Source of the DNA: an uncultured Psychroserpens sp.
GTDB taxonomy: Bacteria; Bacteroidota; Bacteroidia; Flavobacteriales; Flavobacteriaceae
Reading direction: 5' to 3'
DNA length: 64,000 nucleotides
Assembly (NCBI RefSeq): GCF_947500255.1
Contig: NZ_CANMRL010000003.1
Coordinates: forward strand, 62,001-126,000
The notes under the pieces were generated by a model. The model worked only from the letters and a program-made list of their open reading frames with translations. It did not search any database and was not told the origin of the DNA. How positions within the stretch are numbered: position 1 is the first letter of the stretch; each line of letters begins with the position of its first letter. Shown in pieces: positions 17,027 to 25,829 of this stretch. The position numbers were made by a program, and so were the translations under genes.

Positions 17027-19255
17027 ATGGAAATTACACCAGAAAAAGGCTTTAAAGGTTTAATTCAAAATTGGCAAAGTGATTTAATTGCAGCAGTGAG
17101 TGTATCACTCATTGCACTACCTCTTTCATTAGGCATTGCTTTGGCAGCAGGTGCACCTGCAATGTCCGGTATCATCTCAGCAATTGTTGGCGGTGTTGTA
17201 ACAACCCTTTATCGAGGTGGTCATATATCGGTCAACGGACCTGCAAAAGGAGTTATTGCTGTCATACTTTTGGGAATTGTATTGATGGATGATGGTTCTG
17301 GGCAAGCATTTAATTATGTATTGGCTGCAGTGGTCGTTTCAGGTGCTATTCAAGTATTATTGGGAGTATTGAAATTGGGTCGATTAGCGGATATATTCCA
17401 TTCTTCTGTAATTCATGGTATTTTGGCAGCAATCGGAATTATCATCTTTGCTAAACAAATCCATGTCGCCTTAGGCACGCATTCAGATAGTCCGAGTATT
17501 ATACAAAACCTTATTGATGCGGTTCTATACCTACCTCAAGCGAATCCTTTTGTGGTGATTATTGCTTTGGTTGGCTTGCTTTTATTATTGTTTCATTCCA
17601 AAATCAGTAATCGATTTTTCCATATTTTGCCAACGCCAATGTGGGTCGTTGCCCTTTCCATTCCCTTTGTTTATTTTTTCAATTTCTTTGACCAACATAC
17701 GCTTTCATTCTTTGGAAAGGCATACGAGGTAGGTCCTAATCTGCTGTTGGATATTCCAGATAATATTATGGATTCAATAATGCATCCAAATTTTAGTAAA
17801 ATTAATACCATTGAATTCTGGACAACCGTAGTATCTATTTTAATCATAACAAGTATTGAATCATTAGCCATTGCGAAAGCAGTTGACAAAATTGATCCTT
17901 ATAAACGAAAGACGGATTTAAATAAAGATTTGACAGGTATTGGATTGAGTACAATCGTAGCTGGTATGATTGGAGGTCTGCCAATTATAGCTGTGATTAT
18001 TAGAAGTACGGTTAATATTCATAATGGTGCAAAGACAAAGTGGTCCAACATGTATCAAGGACTTTTACTGTTAGTTTTTATTGTGGTTTTGAGTCCAATA
18101 ATGAGACAAGTCCCGCTATGTGCTTTTGCAATTTTACTTGTGTATACTGGGTTTAAATTAGCTTCTCCTGCCGTTTTTAAACAAATTTATAATCAAGGAA
18201 TCGAGCAATTAATATTTTTTGTTGGCACCATGGTTTTAACGCTATACACCAATTTATTAATTGGTTTACTCGGCGGGCTATTATTGGCGCTGGTCATTCA
18301 CATGTTATTGGCAAGGGTATCCATCTCTCGATTTTTTAAAATGGTTTATAAGTCTCGTACAAAATTAATAGAACGACCAGATGGCAGTTTCGATTTAAAG
18401 ATTAGAGGTATTGCGAATTTTTTAGGCATTATAAAAGTCGATAAACTAGTGGCACAAATTCCTTCTGGAGCAGATGTCAATATTGATTTATCAGAAACAA
18501 GATTGGTAGGTATTACCTATATGGACTACCTAGTGGACTACCTAAACATACAAAGGGCTACAGGCGGCAAGGTCGTTATATCAGGATTGGATTCTCATGT
18601 TTCATCATCTACCTATAATAGGGCTTTAAAAATTAATTTCGCTGGTTCTGGAACTAAACTATCTCAAAGGCAAAAGCGATTACGAAATTTAGCAACTGAG
18701 AAAAATTATCAATACGCAAGTCAAGTTGATTGGAATACAGATTATTTAAAGAAGTTCCACTTTTTTGAAATTAGACCTATTGAAGGCAAATACAATTGTC
18801 TCAAGGGAACATTTAAAGATTTGGATGTATCTTGGGAAATTGCAGATGTAACATTCAATGAAGGTCAGGCTTTTACAGCTGAGACGTTTAACACCACTCT
18901 AATGGTCTTAAAATTGAATAAAAAAATTCCCGTTTTTACCATGGAAAAAGAAGCTGTATTAGAAAAAATATTTGACAAGGTGATGGCATTTACTGGCTAT
19001 AAGGACATTGATTTTGATATGTATCCTGATTTTTCTAAAAAATTCTTGCTTATGGGGAATAATGAATCTGAGATTAGGTCATTTTTTTCAGATGAAATCA
19101 TTCGCTTTTTCGAAAGTCGTCAGATTTATCATTTAGAAAGTAATGGTGAGGCACTAGTCATTTTTGATAAAATCAAATTGGCAAGGACAGATGAAACCAT
19201 TGCATTTATAGATTATGGTAAAGAATTAGCCACACTCATAGACATAATGGATTAG
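17027..19255 (+). CDS. SulP family anion transporter with STAS domain and extra C-terminal domain
   Basis: The 742-residue protein starts with a SulP transport core (about 20-430, 10-14 helices). Its signature region ALAAGAPAMSGIISAIVGGV and the later motif NKDLTGIGLSTIVAGMIGGL are clear. A STAS domain follows (about 450-545), with DVNIDLSETRLVGITYMDYL. Residues 545-742 are additional and soluble, with IEGKYNCLKGTF, TTLMVLKLNKKIPVFTM, KDIDFDMYPDFSKKFLLMG and ESEIRSFFSDEIIRFFES. That pattern resembles uncharacterised stand-alone bacterial domains. SulP proteins move sulfate, bicarbonate or other anions; the substrate is unknown here. No carbonic anhydrase domain is fused. Confidence 0.9.
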   Translation: MEITPEKGFKGLIQNWQSDLIAAVSVSLIALPLSLGIALAAGAPAMSGIISAIVGGVVTTLYRGGHISVNGPAKGVIAVILLGIVLMDDGSGQAFNYVLAAVVVSGAIQVLLGVLKLGRLADIFHSSVIHGILAAIGIIIFAKQIHVALGTHSDSPSIIQNLIDAVLYLPQANPFVVIIALVGLLLLLFHSKISNRFFHILPTPMWVVALSIPFVYFFNFFDQHTLSFFGKAYEVGPNLLLDIPDNIMDSIMHPNFSKINTIEFWTTVVSILIITSIESLAIAKAVDKIDPYKRKTDLNKDLTGIGLSTIVAGMIGGLPIIAVIIRSTVNIHNGAKTKWSNMYQGLLLLVFIVVLSPIMRQVPLCAFAILLVYTGFKLASPAVFKQIYNQGIEQLIFFVGTMVLTLYTNLLIGLLGGLLLALVIHMLLARVSISRFFKMVYKSRTKLIERPDGSFDLKIRGIANFLGIIKVDKLVAQIPSGADVNIDLSETRLVGITYMDYLVDYLNIQRATGGKVVISGLDSHVSSSTYNRALKINFAGSGTKLSQRQKRLRNLATEKNYQYASQVDWNTDYLKKFHFFEIRPIEGKYNCLKGTFKDLDVSWEIADVTFNEGQAFTAETFNTTLMVLKLNKKIPVFTMEKEAVLEKIFDKVMAFTGYKDIDFDMYPDFSKKFLLMGNNESEIRSFFSDEIIRFFESRQIYHLESNGEALVIFDKIKLARTDETIAFIDYGKELATLIDIMD

Positions 19256-19285
19256 GATATAGAAATAGAACGTAAAAAACTACTG

Positions 19286-19420
19286 GCAACAATGTGTATA
19301 GCCAATTGCTAGTTCTTTTTGTATTTGGAAACGAGCCAAGCGAACTGGCGTTAGCAAAATCCTACGGAATACCTTATAGTTCATTCTCGTTTACTAACTT
19401 AGACCTAAATCAAAAAACAA
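19286..19420 (+). repeat. possible fragment of a dispersed flavobacterial intergenic repeat
   Basis: The stretch opens with GGCAACAATGTGTATAGC and continues through AATTGCTAGTTC and GAACTGGCGTTAGCAAAATC, and is less AT-rich than nearby intergenic DNA. It resembles intergenic repeats I recall from flavobacterial genomes, which start with a similar CAACAATGTGTAT end and finish with its inverted copy. No inverted partner end is seen here, so at most half is present. Only one copy was noticed in this window. Confidence 0.4.
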
Positions 19421-19422
19421 CC

Positions 19423-20076
19423 ATGAGCAACAGCAAAATAATAGCAACATTATTCAGTCTTAGAAACGAATATGACACCAATTTTAATGCTATACCAAAT
19501 TTGGATAAGCTACTGTATCGTTTATATCAGGAGTTAAAGTCCTATGATTTTGAAACCTATAAGAAACACTTAGAGGTTGAGATTGAGAAGAACCTTAACG
19601 AATGGTGGATAAATCCTGAAAAGGGCATTATAAGAGACGAGGAGTTATTTGCCATACTCTTCGAGTTTGATGGCTATTTTTTAATGGAAGGTGTAGATGC
19701 TGCTGCCTATGGCATTGGGACTTGGAAAGACTACAAAGTCCAAACAGAAGAGTTTGATATGGGATACGACTATGACTTCGCCACCAAATTTGATGCCTTA
19801 CCAGGAATTACCATGAGTTTTATGGATTCTTTGGCCATACTAGATGATGAGAAATTACCTTCAGAGTATAAAGATGTGGATATCGATGAATTAGACGGAC
19901 TTATAGAACTGTTTGAATTATACAAGTTTGAAGGCTTTATTGCGATTCACGAAACATTAATGAAAATGGACTTTGAACAAAAGTTCGAAGGACTGAACTA
20001 CAAAAACAACTTTATGTTTATTATTGATGAGCACGATTCTGGAGAGGTGTATCCTCTATTAATAAAAAACAAATAA
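19423..20076 (+). CDS. hypothetical acidic protein
   Basis: I do not recognise this family. From the ATG at 19423 the protein is 217 residues, acidic (many Asp and Glu), rich in Phe and Tyr, and has no signal peptide or membrane helix. It begins SNSKIIATLFSLRNEYDTNF. The middle holds an EFDGYFLMEGVDAAAYGIG segment and the end is NNFMFIIDEHDSGEVYPLLI. An upstream in-frame ATG at 19294 would add 43 residues, but these are encoded by the repeat-like DNA, so I prefer the internal start. The size and acidity would suit an immunity or antitoxin-like protein, but no partner gene is seen. Confidence 0.65.
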   Translation: MSNSKIIATLFSLRNEYDTNFNAIPNLDKLLYRLYQELKSYDFETYKKHLEVEIEKNLNEWWINPEKGIIRDEELFAILFEFDGYFLMEGVDAAAYGIGTWKDYKVQTEEFDMGYDYDFATKFDALPGITMSFMDSLAILDDEKLPSEYKDVDIDELDGLIELFELYKFEGFIAIHETLMKMDFEQKFEGLNYKNNFMFIIDEHDSGEVYPLLIKNK

Positions 20077-20145
20077 CAAAAGTACTAGCACTTCAGGCAA
20101 CCATCATACAACATTTCACGTCTATTTAATATAGAAAAGAAAGAC

Positions 20146-21222
20146 ATGAAGAAAAGAATCATTGGAATTGATGTTGCACGAGCATTGGCTATTATCGGAA
20201 TGATCATTGTCAATTTTAAAGTTGTTTTTGGGCAATCTGGTCCTAATTGGTTAAGGTCTATCGTTGGCATTTTTGATGGAAAAGCTGCTGCAACATTTGT
20301 GGTGCTAGCTGGTGTCGGACTCGCTTTAATGACCAATTCTGCCATTCTAAATAATGATCAAGCCAAATTAAAAATTGCTCGCAACAGAATTGCAAAACGA
20401 GCTGTATTCCTATTTGTTATCGGTATCTCCTACATCGCCATTTGGCCAGCAGACATTCTTCATTTTTATGGGATTTATATGGCAATAACTATGTTGCTAT
20501 TAACCAGCAAAGGGAAGACACTTATAGCTTCAGCAATCGCCATAATATTGACTTTCCCAATACTTATGACACTTTGGAATTACGAAACTGGTTGGGACTT
20601 TAAGACACTAACCTATCAAGATTTTTGGACCTTTAATGGGTTTATGAGGAATCTGTTTTTTAACGGTTTTCATCCTGTAATTCCGTGGACTGCCTTTATG
20701 TTATTTGGCTATTGGTTTGGAAAACAGGATTTGCACAATGATAAGTTCATAAAAAAGACCTTTTGGGTGAGTACACTTATTTTCTTATCTATTCAAGCAC
20801 TTTCTTATGTCTCTATTGTGGTCTTATCAGCAGGAAACCAAGACACTGCAAAAGAATTAGCTGAAATTATTGGAACCAATCCAATGCCACCATTACCTAT
20901 TTATATGTTCAACGGAATTGCAATAGCCTTCTCCATCATTTCAGCGTGTATACTCATCGCCAAGCGCTATGAAAATAATATCATAATTACTGCTTTAAAT
21001 AAAACTGGACAATTAGCGCTAACCTTTTATGTGGCGCATGTTATTATCGGTATGGGACTTATTGACACGATAGACCCTTCAAAAATGGGTCAGTATTCTG
21101 TTCAGTTTTCAGTAGCTTATGCATTAGGTTTTAGTCTGCTGTGCATTATATTTGCTATAGTGTGGCGGAAATATAAACAATCAGGACCATTGGAATGGAT
21201 CATGAGAAAACTAACCAATTAA
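20146..21222 (+). CDS. DUF418/YeiB-like multi-pass membrane protein
   Basis: The 358-residue protein has about ten predicted membrane helices. It begins RIIGIDVARALAIIGMIIVNF, the hallmark start of the YeiB/DUF418 and related acyltransferase-like (DUF1624) membrane proteins. A second conserved region is FDGKAAATFVVLAGVGLALM. The C-terminal half carries FNGFHPVIPWTAFMLFGYWFG and LNKTGQLALTFYVAHVIIG, typical of DUF418. Members are thought to be membrane acyltransferases or transporters, but the substrate is unknown. It has 69 bases upstream with no clear promoter. Confidence 0.87.
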   Translation: MKKRIIGIDVARALAIIGMIIVNFKVVFGQSGPNWLRSIVGIFDGKAAATFVVLAGVGLALMTNSAILNNDQAKLKIARNRIAKRAVFLFVIGISYIAIWPADILHFYGIYMAITMLLLTSKGKTLIASAIAIILTFPILMTLWNYETGWDFKTLTYQDFWTFNGFMRNLFFNGFHPVIPWTAFMLFGYWFGKQDLHNDKFIKKTFWVSTLIFLSIQALSYVSIVVLSAGNQDTAKELAEIIGTNPMPPLPIYMFNGIAIAFSIISACILIAKRYENNIIITALNKTGQLALTFYVAHVIIGMGLIDTIDPSKMGQYSVQFSVAYALGFSLLCIIFAIVWRKYKQSGPLEWIMRKLTN

Positions 21223-21277
21223 AAAGCTGGCGATGAAGATTTTTAAGTATTAGCACATATTCCAATATTTAATAGTC

Positions 21278-21502
21278 TATATTTGCACTGTTCAAGCAGA
21301 ACACCTTTACAATTCTAGGGTATTATTTTATAATCAATTAAAGAGTTTAGCCCTTCTTTCCTTTTTTATTTCATCACTACTTTATTTTTTAAGCGTTTGC
21401 AAAATCATGAATAGCTCATAACAAAGCTTATGATATACTCAAATTAGCGTCACAGGATATAATCTTGAACAAAACTTATTTTTAATTTTAAATTTAGTAA
21501 AG
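21278..21502 (+). promoter_or_regulatory. csp promoter -7 element and long 5' leader
   Basis: TATATTTG at 21278-21285 is an exact TAnnTTTG element. If used, transcription starts near 21292 and leaves a leader of about 210 bases before the cold-shock gene. Other genes here have about 4-35 bases. Within the leader, 21405-21433 contains an imperfect inverted repeat (TCAT...AGCT / AGCT...ATGA). Long structured leaders are typical of cold-shock mRNAs; the temperature response is inferred. Confidence 0.5.
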
Positions 21503-21697
21503 ATGCAAGAAGGCACAGTAAAATTTTTTAACAGCTCAAAAGGATTTGGGTTTATCACATCAAAAGACTCAGGAGAGGATATTTTTGTACACAATTCAGG
21601 TTTGATTGATAACATCAAAGAAGATGACAAAGTTCAGTTTAGAACTGAACAAGGAAAAAAAGGATTAAATGCTATTAACGTTGAAGTAATTCATTAA
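21503..21697 (+). CDS. cold-shock domain protein
   Basis: This 64-residue single cold-shock domain is an OB-fold RNA/DNA chaperone of the CspA type. RNP1 is KGFGFI (13-18) and RNP2 is DIFVHNS (26-32). The opening MQEGTVKFFNSSKGFGFI and the closing GLNAINVEV match the family over its full length. It stands alone between its long leader and a strong terminator. It probably melts RNA structure during cold or growth transitions. Confidence 0.96.
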   Translation: MQEGTVKFFNSSKGFGFITSKDSGEDIFVHNSGLIDNIKEDDKVQFRTEQGKKGLNAINVEVIH

Positions 21698-21735
21698 ATA
21701 GAAACAAATCAAACTATTTCTTATAGTTCAAAATT

Positions 21736-21768
21736 AAAGATTGTCTAGATAGGCAATCTTTTTTTTTT
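21736..21768 (+). terminator. rho-independent terminator after the cold-shock gene
   Basis: A ten-pair stem (AAAGATTGTC / GGCAATCTTT, one T-G pair) with a six-base loop is followed by an unbroken run of T. It lies 39 bases after the csp stop codon. Confidence 0.88.
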
Positions 21769-21777
21769 AACTTTCCT

Positions 21778-21793
21778 CCTTGTATCAACAAGG
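21778..21793. other. short perfect inverted repeat upstream of the YcxB-like gene
   Basis: CCTTGT ATCA ACAAGG forms a six-pair hairpin 12 bases before the next start codon. It could be an operator half-site pair or an mRNA hairpin over the start region. No T tract follows, so it is not a terminator. Confidence 0.3.
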
Positions 21794-21804
21794 ATTAAAC
21801 ACCA

Positions 21805-22344
21805 ATGACATTAAATTACACGTTAAACTTCGACGATTTTTTAGAATACCAACTTTATGCATCTTCTAAATCTAAACGACAAAAACAGAACAGAAACAAA
21901 TCAAGAATTATAATACCAATAATTTATGTGATACTAGGATTAGTGATGTTCATTTTGAAGAAGACAGAGCTTTCAATACTATTTATTCTATTCGCACTAC
22001 TCTGGTATGTCTTTTATCCATTGTATTCCAAAGGGAGATATAAAAGACACTTCGAAAATCACATCAAAGAAAATTATACAAACAGAATAGGAAAAGAGAA
22101 TGAACTCACTTTTGGTGATGAAGCCGATTTTATAGAAACGTCCAGTTTTGGATCACAAAGCAGAATACAAGAATCGGAGTTTGATAAATTAATTGAATTA
22201 AAAGACCATTATTTTTTGAGGTTGAAATCAGATTTGACCATAATCATCCCAAAACGAGCTGTTACAGATCATGCAGAATTTAAAAAACTATTTACTGATA
22301 TTGATTTAGATTATGTAGATGAACTGGATTGGGAGTGGAAATAA
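21805..22344 (+). CDS. YcxB-like membrane protein
   Basis: The 179-residue protein has a short N-terminal soluble part, two adjacent membrane helices (about 34-72) and a C-terminal soluble domain. The layout and motifs (LTFGDEADFIETSSFGSQSR, then IIIPKRAV near 150) match the YcxB-like C-terminal domain, which has a PH-like character and unknown function. The downstream DUF4269 start overlaps its end by 16 bases at most. Confidence 0.8.
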   Translation: MTLNYTLNFDDFLEYQLYASSKSKRQKQNRNKSRIIIPIIYVILGLVMFILKKTELSILFILFALLWYVFYPLYSKGRYKRHFENHIKENYTNRIGKENELTFGDEADFIETSSFGSQSRIQESEFDKLIELKDHYFLRLKSDLTIIIPKRAVTDHAEFKKLFTDIDLDYVDELDWEWK

Positions 22345-22895
22345 TAGAGAATCCAAGTAATTTAGAATTGACCAAAGATTTTAAACATATCAACTATCTT
22401 AAATCTGGTAATGACAGACAAAAACGTGCATATGCTGTTATTAGAAAGCTTAACATTCTAGATCAGCTCAAAGCCTATGATCCTATTCTAACAGGAACTA
22501 TACCCATTGGTATTGATTTACCAGACAGTGATTTGGATATTATTTGCCAATGTAACAATCACAAAGCCTTTTCCTTACATGTCACAAAATCGTTTGGGCA
22601 TTACGACCACTTTAAAGTTTACTCCACAACATATCAAAATATAGAATCGACAATTGCAGAGTTTAAAGTAGAACAGTTGTCATTTGAAATTTTCGGTCAA
22701 CATATCCCAACCGAACAGCAGAACGCCTACCAACATATGCTTATTGAAGATAAAATTTTGACAGAAAAGGGGTTAAAATTTAAGCAAGAAATCATAAGGT
22801 TGAAATCTAACGGCATGAAGACAGAGCCAGCATTTGCAAAGCTTTTAGGATTAAGTGGTGATCCTTATATTGAATTGCTAAAACTAGAACTCTAA
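22329..22895 (+). CDS. DUF4269 protein, predicted nucleotidyltransferase fold
   Basis: The protein of up to 188 residues matches DUF4269. The core LTGTIPIGIDLPDSDLDIIC has the spaced acidic residues (DSDLD) of a minimal nucleotidyltransferase-like fold, with a later acidic strand (EQLSFEIFGQ). The end contains GMKTEPAFAKLLGLSGDPY. No ATG fits. A TTG at 22329 or a GTG at 22335 is the likely start, and both lie within the end of the YcxB-like gene. Its substrate is unknown. It meets the DUF481 gene tail to tail with no spacer. Confidence 0.8.
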   Translation: MGVEIIENPSNLELTKDFKHINYLKSGNDRQKRAYAVIRKLNILDQLKAYDPILTGTIPIGIDLPDSDLDIICQCNNHKAFSLHVTKSFGHYDHFKVYSTTYQNIESTIAEFKVEQLSFEIFGQHIPTEQQNAYQHMLIEDKILTEKGLKFKQEIIRLKSNGMKTEPAFAKLLGLSGDPYIELLKLEL

Positions 22896-23654
22896 TTAAT
22901 AGCTTTTTAAAGTAAATCCTAAGGTTAAAAATTTGTCCTGACGCTTTTGACCTTCAATGACAATGCTTTCAAAAGTATGTAGGTAGTTGATTTTAAAATT
23001 TAAAAACTTCCAAACAGGAAGCTCAAGTCCAAGATCGGCACGCCATCTGTAATTATTACTTTGCTCCAGAGACGGTTGCACATAACTTTCATGGGTTAGA
23101 ATCAACTTATTTTTAAACAGATGATATTTTCCATTAACCCATATTGTACCTCTTAAGGTGTTGATCGATTTACTGCCATCATATTCCGAAATATTAAAGT
23201 CGGTTTCAGAAAAATTGGTTTGTTCATATTCACCAGTAATTGAAAATTTAAGCCAATTTTTATTCTTGTTCAACACTTGATAAGTCACACCAGCACCAAA
23301 GAGATAACGCACATCAATTTCTCTTCTAAAGTTGGTACTGATAAACCCTAAAGCTAAAGGGTAGAATTTTCGTTCTGGATTGAAATACAAAAAGTTAAGA
23401 CTTAAAAAATCTTCATCTGCTTTCTCCTTCCCAAACTCTTGATAGACATAAGAATTATTAGTTTTAAATACCCATTTCTTCCAAGGCTTCACACTCAAAT
23501 CTGACTTTGCCCTAAAAATCAAGGTCTCCACATTTCCTGCCTGCCAAAACCCTGTAAGTGACAAATTAGCTTTTAGTTTAAGCGTGTCACTTTCATTGAT
23601 TTGAGCCGATAAAAGCATAGGAAGAAAAACGAAACAATATAAAATCCTTTTCAT
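22896..23654 (-). CDS. DUF481 family outer-membrane beta-barrel protein
   Basis: The 252-residue protein begins with a signal peptide (RILYCFVFLPMLLSAQ). The rest is a series of amphipathic beta strands with alternating aromatic residues, ending in LTLGFTLKSY, as in small outer-membrane barrels of the DUF481 family. I chose the ATG at 23654 because it starts the signal peptide; a GTG 21 bases upstream only adds a weak extension. The function is unknown. It lies downstream of ndk, but a terminator separates the two. Confidence 0.83.
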   Translation of the reverse strand: MKRILYCFVFLPMLLSAQINESDTLKLKANLSLTGFWQAGNVETLIFRAKSDLSVKPWKKWVFKTNNSYVYQEFGKEKADEDFLSLNFLYFNPERKFYPLALGFISTNFRREIDVRYLFGAGVTYQVLNKNKNWLKFSITGEYEQTNFSETDFNISEYDGSKSINTLRGTIWVNGKYHLFKNKLILTHESYVQPSLEQSNNYRWRADLGLELPVWKFLNFKINYLHTFESIVIEGQKRQDKFLTLGFTLKSY

Positions 23655-23686
23655 TTGATATCGTATAAAAACCACAAAAATAAATC

Positions 23687-23716
23687 AAAAAAGCGCAACT
23701 CAGTGAGTCGCGCTTT
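23687..23716 (-). terminator. rho-independent terminator after ndk
   Basis: On the minus strand a stem formed by AAAGCGC and GCGCTTT, extended by ACTCA/TGAGT after one mismatch, is followed by a T run. It lies 33 bases after the ndk stop. Confidence 0.75.
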
Positions 23717-23748
23717 AACTATATAAATATTATAAACGTATGCGTTGC

Positions 23749-24168
23749 TTAAAACATCTCTCTACCTGAGAAATGGAAAGCACCTTCAATAGCTGCATTC
23801 TCATCACTATCACTTCCGTGAACCGCATTTTCTCCCATAGAAGCTGCATATAATTTTCTAATTGTTCCTTCAGCTGCTTCAGCTGGATTTGTCGCACCAA
23901 TTAAAGTTCTGAAATCTTCAACAGCATTATCTTTTTCTAAGATCGCTGCCACAACTGGTCCTCTTGTCATATACTCAACCAATTCTCCATAAAATGGTCT
24001 TTCACTGTGCACAGCATAAAATGCTTTAGCATCTTGAGTAGTCATATGCGTTAATTTCATCGCTACGATTCTAAAACCTGAAGCTGTAATCTTTTCTAAA
24101 ATTGCACCAATATTCCCTTTTTCAACAGAATCTGGTTTAAGCATGGTAAATGTTCTATTTGTTGCCAT
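23749..24168 (-). CDS. ndk: nucleoside diphosphate kinase
   Basis: Ndk transfers phosphate from ATP to nucleoside diphosphates through a phospho-His intermediate. The 139-residue protein has the complete family pattern: [16 protein letters not shown] at the start, [14 protein letters not shown] in the middle, [18 protein letters not shown], and the active-site [12 protein letters not shown] with His at 117. It is a single-gene unit with its own promoter element and terminator. Confidence 0.98.
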   Translation of the reverse strand: MATNRTFTMLKPDSVEKGNIGAILEKITASGFRIVAMKLTHMTTQDAKAFYAVHSERPFYGELVEYMTRGPVVAAILEKDNAVEDFRTLIGATNPAEAAEGTIRKLYAASMGENAVHGSDSDENAAIEGAFHFSGREMF

Positions 24169-24190
24169 TTGTATATTTTAAATTTGAGTG

Positions 24191-24198
24191 CAAAAATA
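24191..24198 (-). promoter_or_regulatory. Bacteroidota -7 promoter element for ndk
   Basis: The minus strand reads TATTTTTG, an exact TAnnTTTG match, ending 22 bases before the ndk start codon. Confidence 0.55.
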
Positions 24199-24257
24199 AC
24201 ACAATTATTAGATTATTCAGTAAAAACCATTATTAAAAAATTGTATATTCGTCCTCT

Positions 24258-25274
24258 ATGAATAAAGACGACATTAATAGCATCAAAACGCTTTTAAGTT
24301 CACCTAAAGCCATTGTTATCATTCCACATAAAAATCCAGATGGAGATGCCATTGGGTCTACTCTTGGATTATATCATTATCTCAAATCTCACAATCATAA
24401 AGCCATTATTATTGCGCCAAATGATTATCCAGATTTCCTTAAGTGGATGCCTGGCGAGTCGACCATCCTGAAATATGAAAGCGATACTACTGAAAGTGAC
24501 GACTATATCAAAGATGCAGATATCATCTTTACTTTAGACTTTAATTCATTGAGTCGAATTGGTGATATGGAAACTGCAGTAGCAGCATCCAAAGGCATGA
24601 AAATTATGATCGATCATCATCAACAACCTGATAATTATGCCGAGTATATGTATTCTGATGTAAGCATGTCATCGACCTGTGAAATGGTTTATAATTTTAT
24701 TGATATGCTTGGTGATTCTGATAAAATTAATTCAGATATCGCTACATGTTTGTATGTAGGGATTATGACAGATACTGGATCTTTCCGATTTCCATCTACA
24801 ACGAGTGCAACTCATAAGATCATTGGGAACCTGATTGAAAAAGGTGCTAATAATTCTGAAATTCATAACAACTTATATGACACCAATAGTTATGAACGCT
24901 TGCAATTATTAGGACGTGCATTAAGCAACTTAAAAGTAATTCCCGAATATCATACAGCTTACATTACACTATCTCAAGAAGAACTTAATACATTTAAATT
25001 TAAAAAGGGTGATACCGAAGGTTTCGTTAACTATGGTCTATCACTTAAAGGTGTGATTTTTGCAGCCATTTTTATTGAGAATCAACAAGAGAACATCATC
25101 AAGATTTCCCTGCGTAGTAAAGGTGGTTTTTCGGTAAACGAATTGTCAAGAGAGCATTTTAGCGGTGGAGGTCATACTAATGCTGCTGGAGGAAAAAGTG
25201 ATTTAAATTTAAGCGACACCATTGATAAATTTATTAGTATCTTGCCTCAATATAAACAAGACCTCAAAGCATAA
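24258..25274 (+). CDS. DHH/DHHA1 phosphoesterase, NrnA-like
   Basis: NrnA-type enzymes degrade short oligoribonucleotides and can dephosphorylate pAp; some relatives hydrolyse cyclic dinucleotides. The 338-residue protein has the metal motifs HKNPDGDAIGS (about 24-34), a DFNSLSRIGD segment (about 94-103), IDHHQQPDNYA (about 118-128) and a later MTDTGSFRFP. The DHHA1 substrate-binding domain ends with SGGGHTNAAGG. Its stop overlaps the gldI start (TAATG), so it shares a unit with two isomerase genes. Confidence 0.94.
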   Translation: MNKDDINSIKTLLSSPKAIVIIPHKNPDGDAIGSTLGLYHYLKSHNHKAIIIAPNDYPDFLKWMPGESTILKYESDTTESDDYIKDADIIFTLDFNSLSRIGDMETAVAASKGMKIMIDHHQQPDNYAEYMYSDVSMSSTCEMVYNFIDMLGDSDKINSDIATCLYVGIMTDTGSFRFPSTTSATHKIIGNLIEKGANNSEIHNNLYDTNSYERLQLLGRALSNLKVIPEYHTAYITLSQEELNTFKFKKGDTEGFVNYGLSLKGVIFAAIFIENQQENIIKISLRSKGGFSVNELSREHFSGGGHTNAAGGKSDLNLSDTIDKFISILPQYKQDLKA

Positions 25275-25813
25275 TGAAAACCATATATCCTTTACTCTTT
25301 TTAATTTTATTGGCCATGAGTTGCAAAACTCCTGAGGCTCGTAAGCCTAAAGATGTTAAATCGGGATCATTCATTAAAGAATCTGCCGAACGTAACAAAA
25401 AGCTTAACGAACGTGAACAAAAACGTATTGAAGCTATAATGGCACAAAACCCTGAATATGATTATGTGGCTTCTGCTAACGGCTTTTGGTATTACTACCA
25501 TACTAAAGTTGAAATAGATACGATTACAGCTAGTTTTGGAGATATCGTTAACTTCGATTATGATGTAAAGGATCTCAACGGAAATGTAATATATACCAAA
25601 GAAGAGTTAGGCACGCAAAATTATGCTATGGATCAGGAAGAAATATTTCAAGGACTTCGAGAAGGACTGAAACTAATGAAACCGACAGAATCGGCAACGT
25701 TCCTGTTTCCGTCGCAAAAAGCCTATGGTTATTATGGCGATAACAATAGAATTGGAACTAATATTCCTTTAATGTGCAAAGTAACTGTAAACACTATAAA
25801 ACAAAACCAATAA
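25274..25813 (+). CDS. gldI: gliding-motility lipoprotein GldI, FKBP-type prolyl isomerase
   Basis: GldI is an FKBP-type lipoprotein required for gliding and type IX secretion in Flavobacterium. The 179-residue protein has a signal peptide and lipobox (LLAMSC, Cys17), a charged helix (about 40-60) and a C-terminal FKBP-like domain ([12 protein letters not shown], then [19 protein letters not shown] and AYGYYGD). It starts on the stop of the DHH gene and is followed 16 bases later by another isomerase gene. Type IX sorting elsewhere in the window fits this role. Confidence 0.88.
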   Translation: MKTIYPLLFLILLAMSCKTPEARKPKDVKSGSFIKESAERNKKLNEREQKRIEAIMAQNPEYDYVASANGFWYYYHTKVEIDTITASFGDIVNFDYDVKDLNGNVIYTKEELGTQNYAMDQEEIFQGLREGLKLMKPTESATFLFPSQKAYGYYGDNNRIGTNIPLMCKVTVNTIKQNQ

Positions 25814-25829
25814 ATTTAATATAATACCA

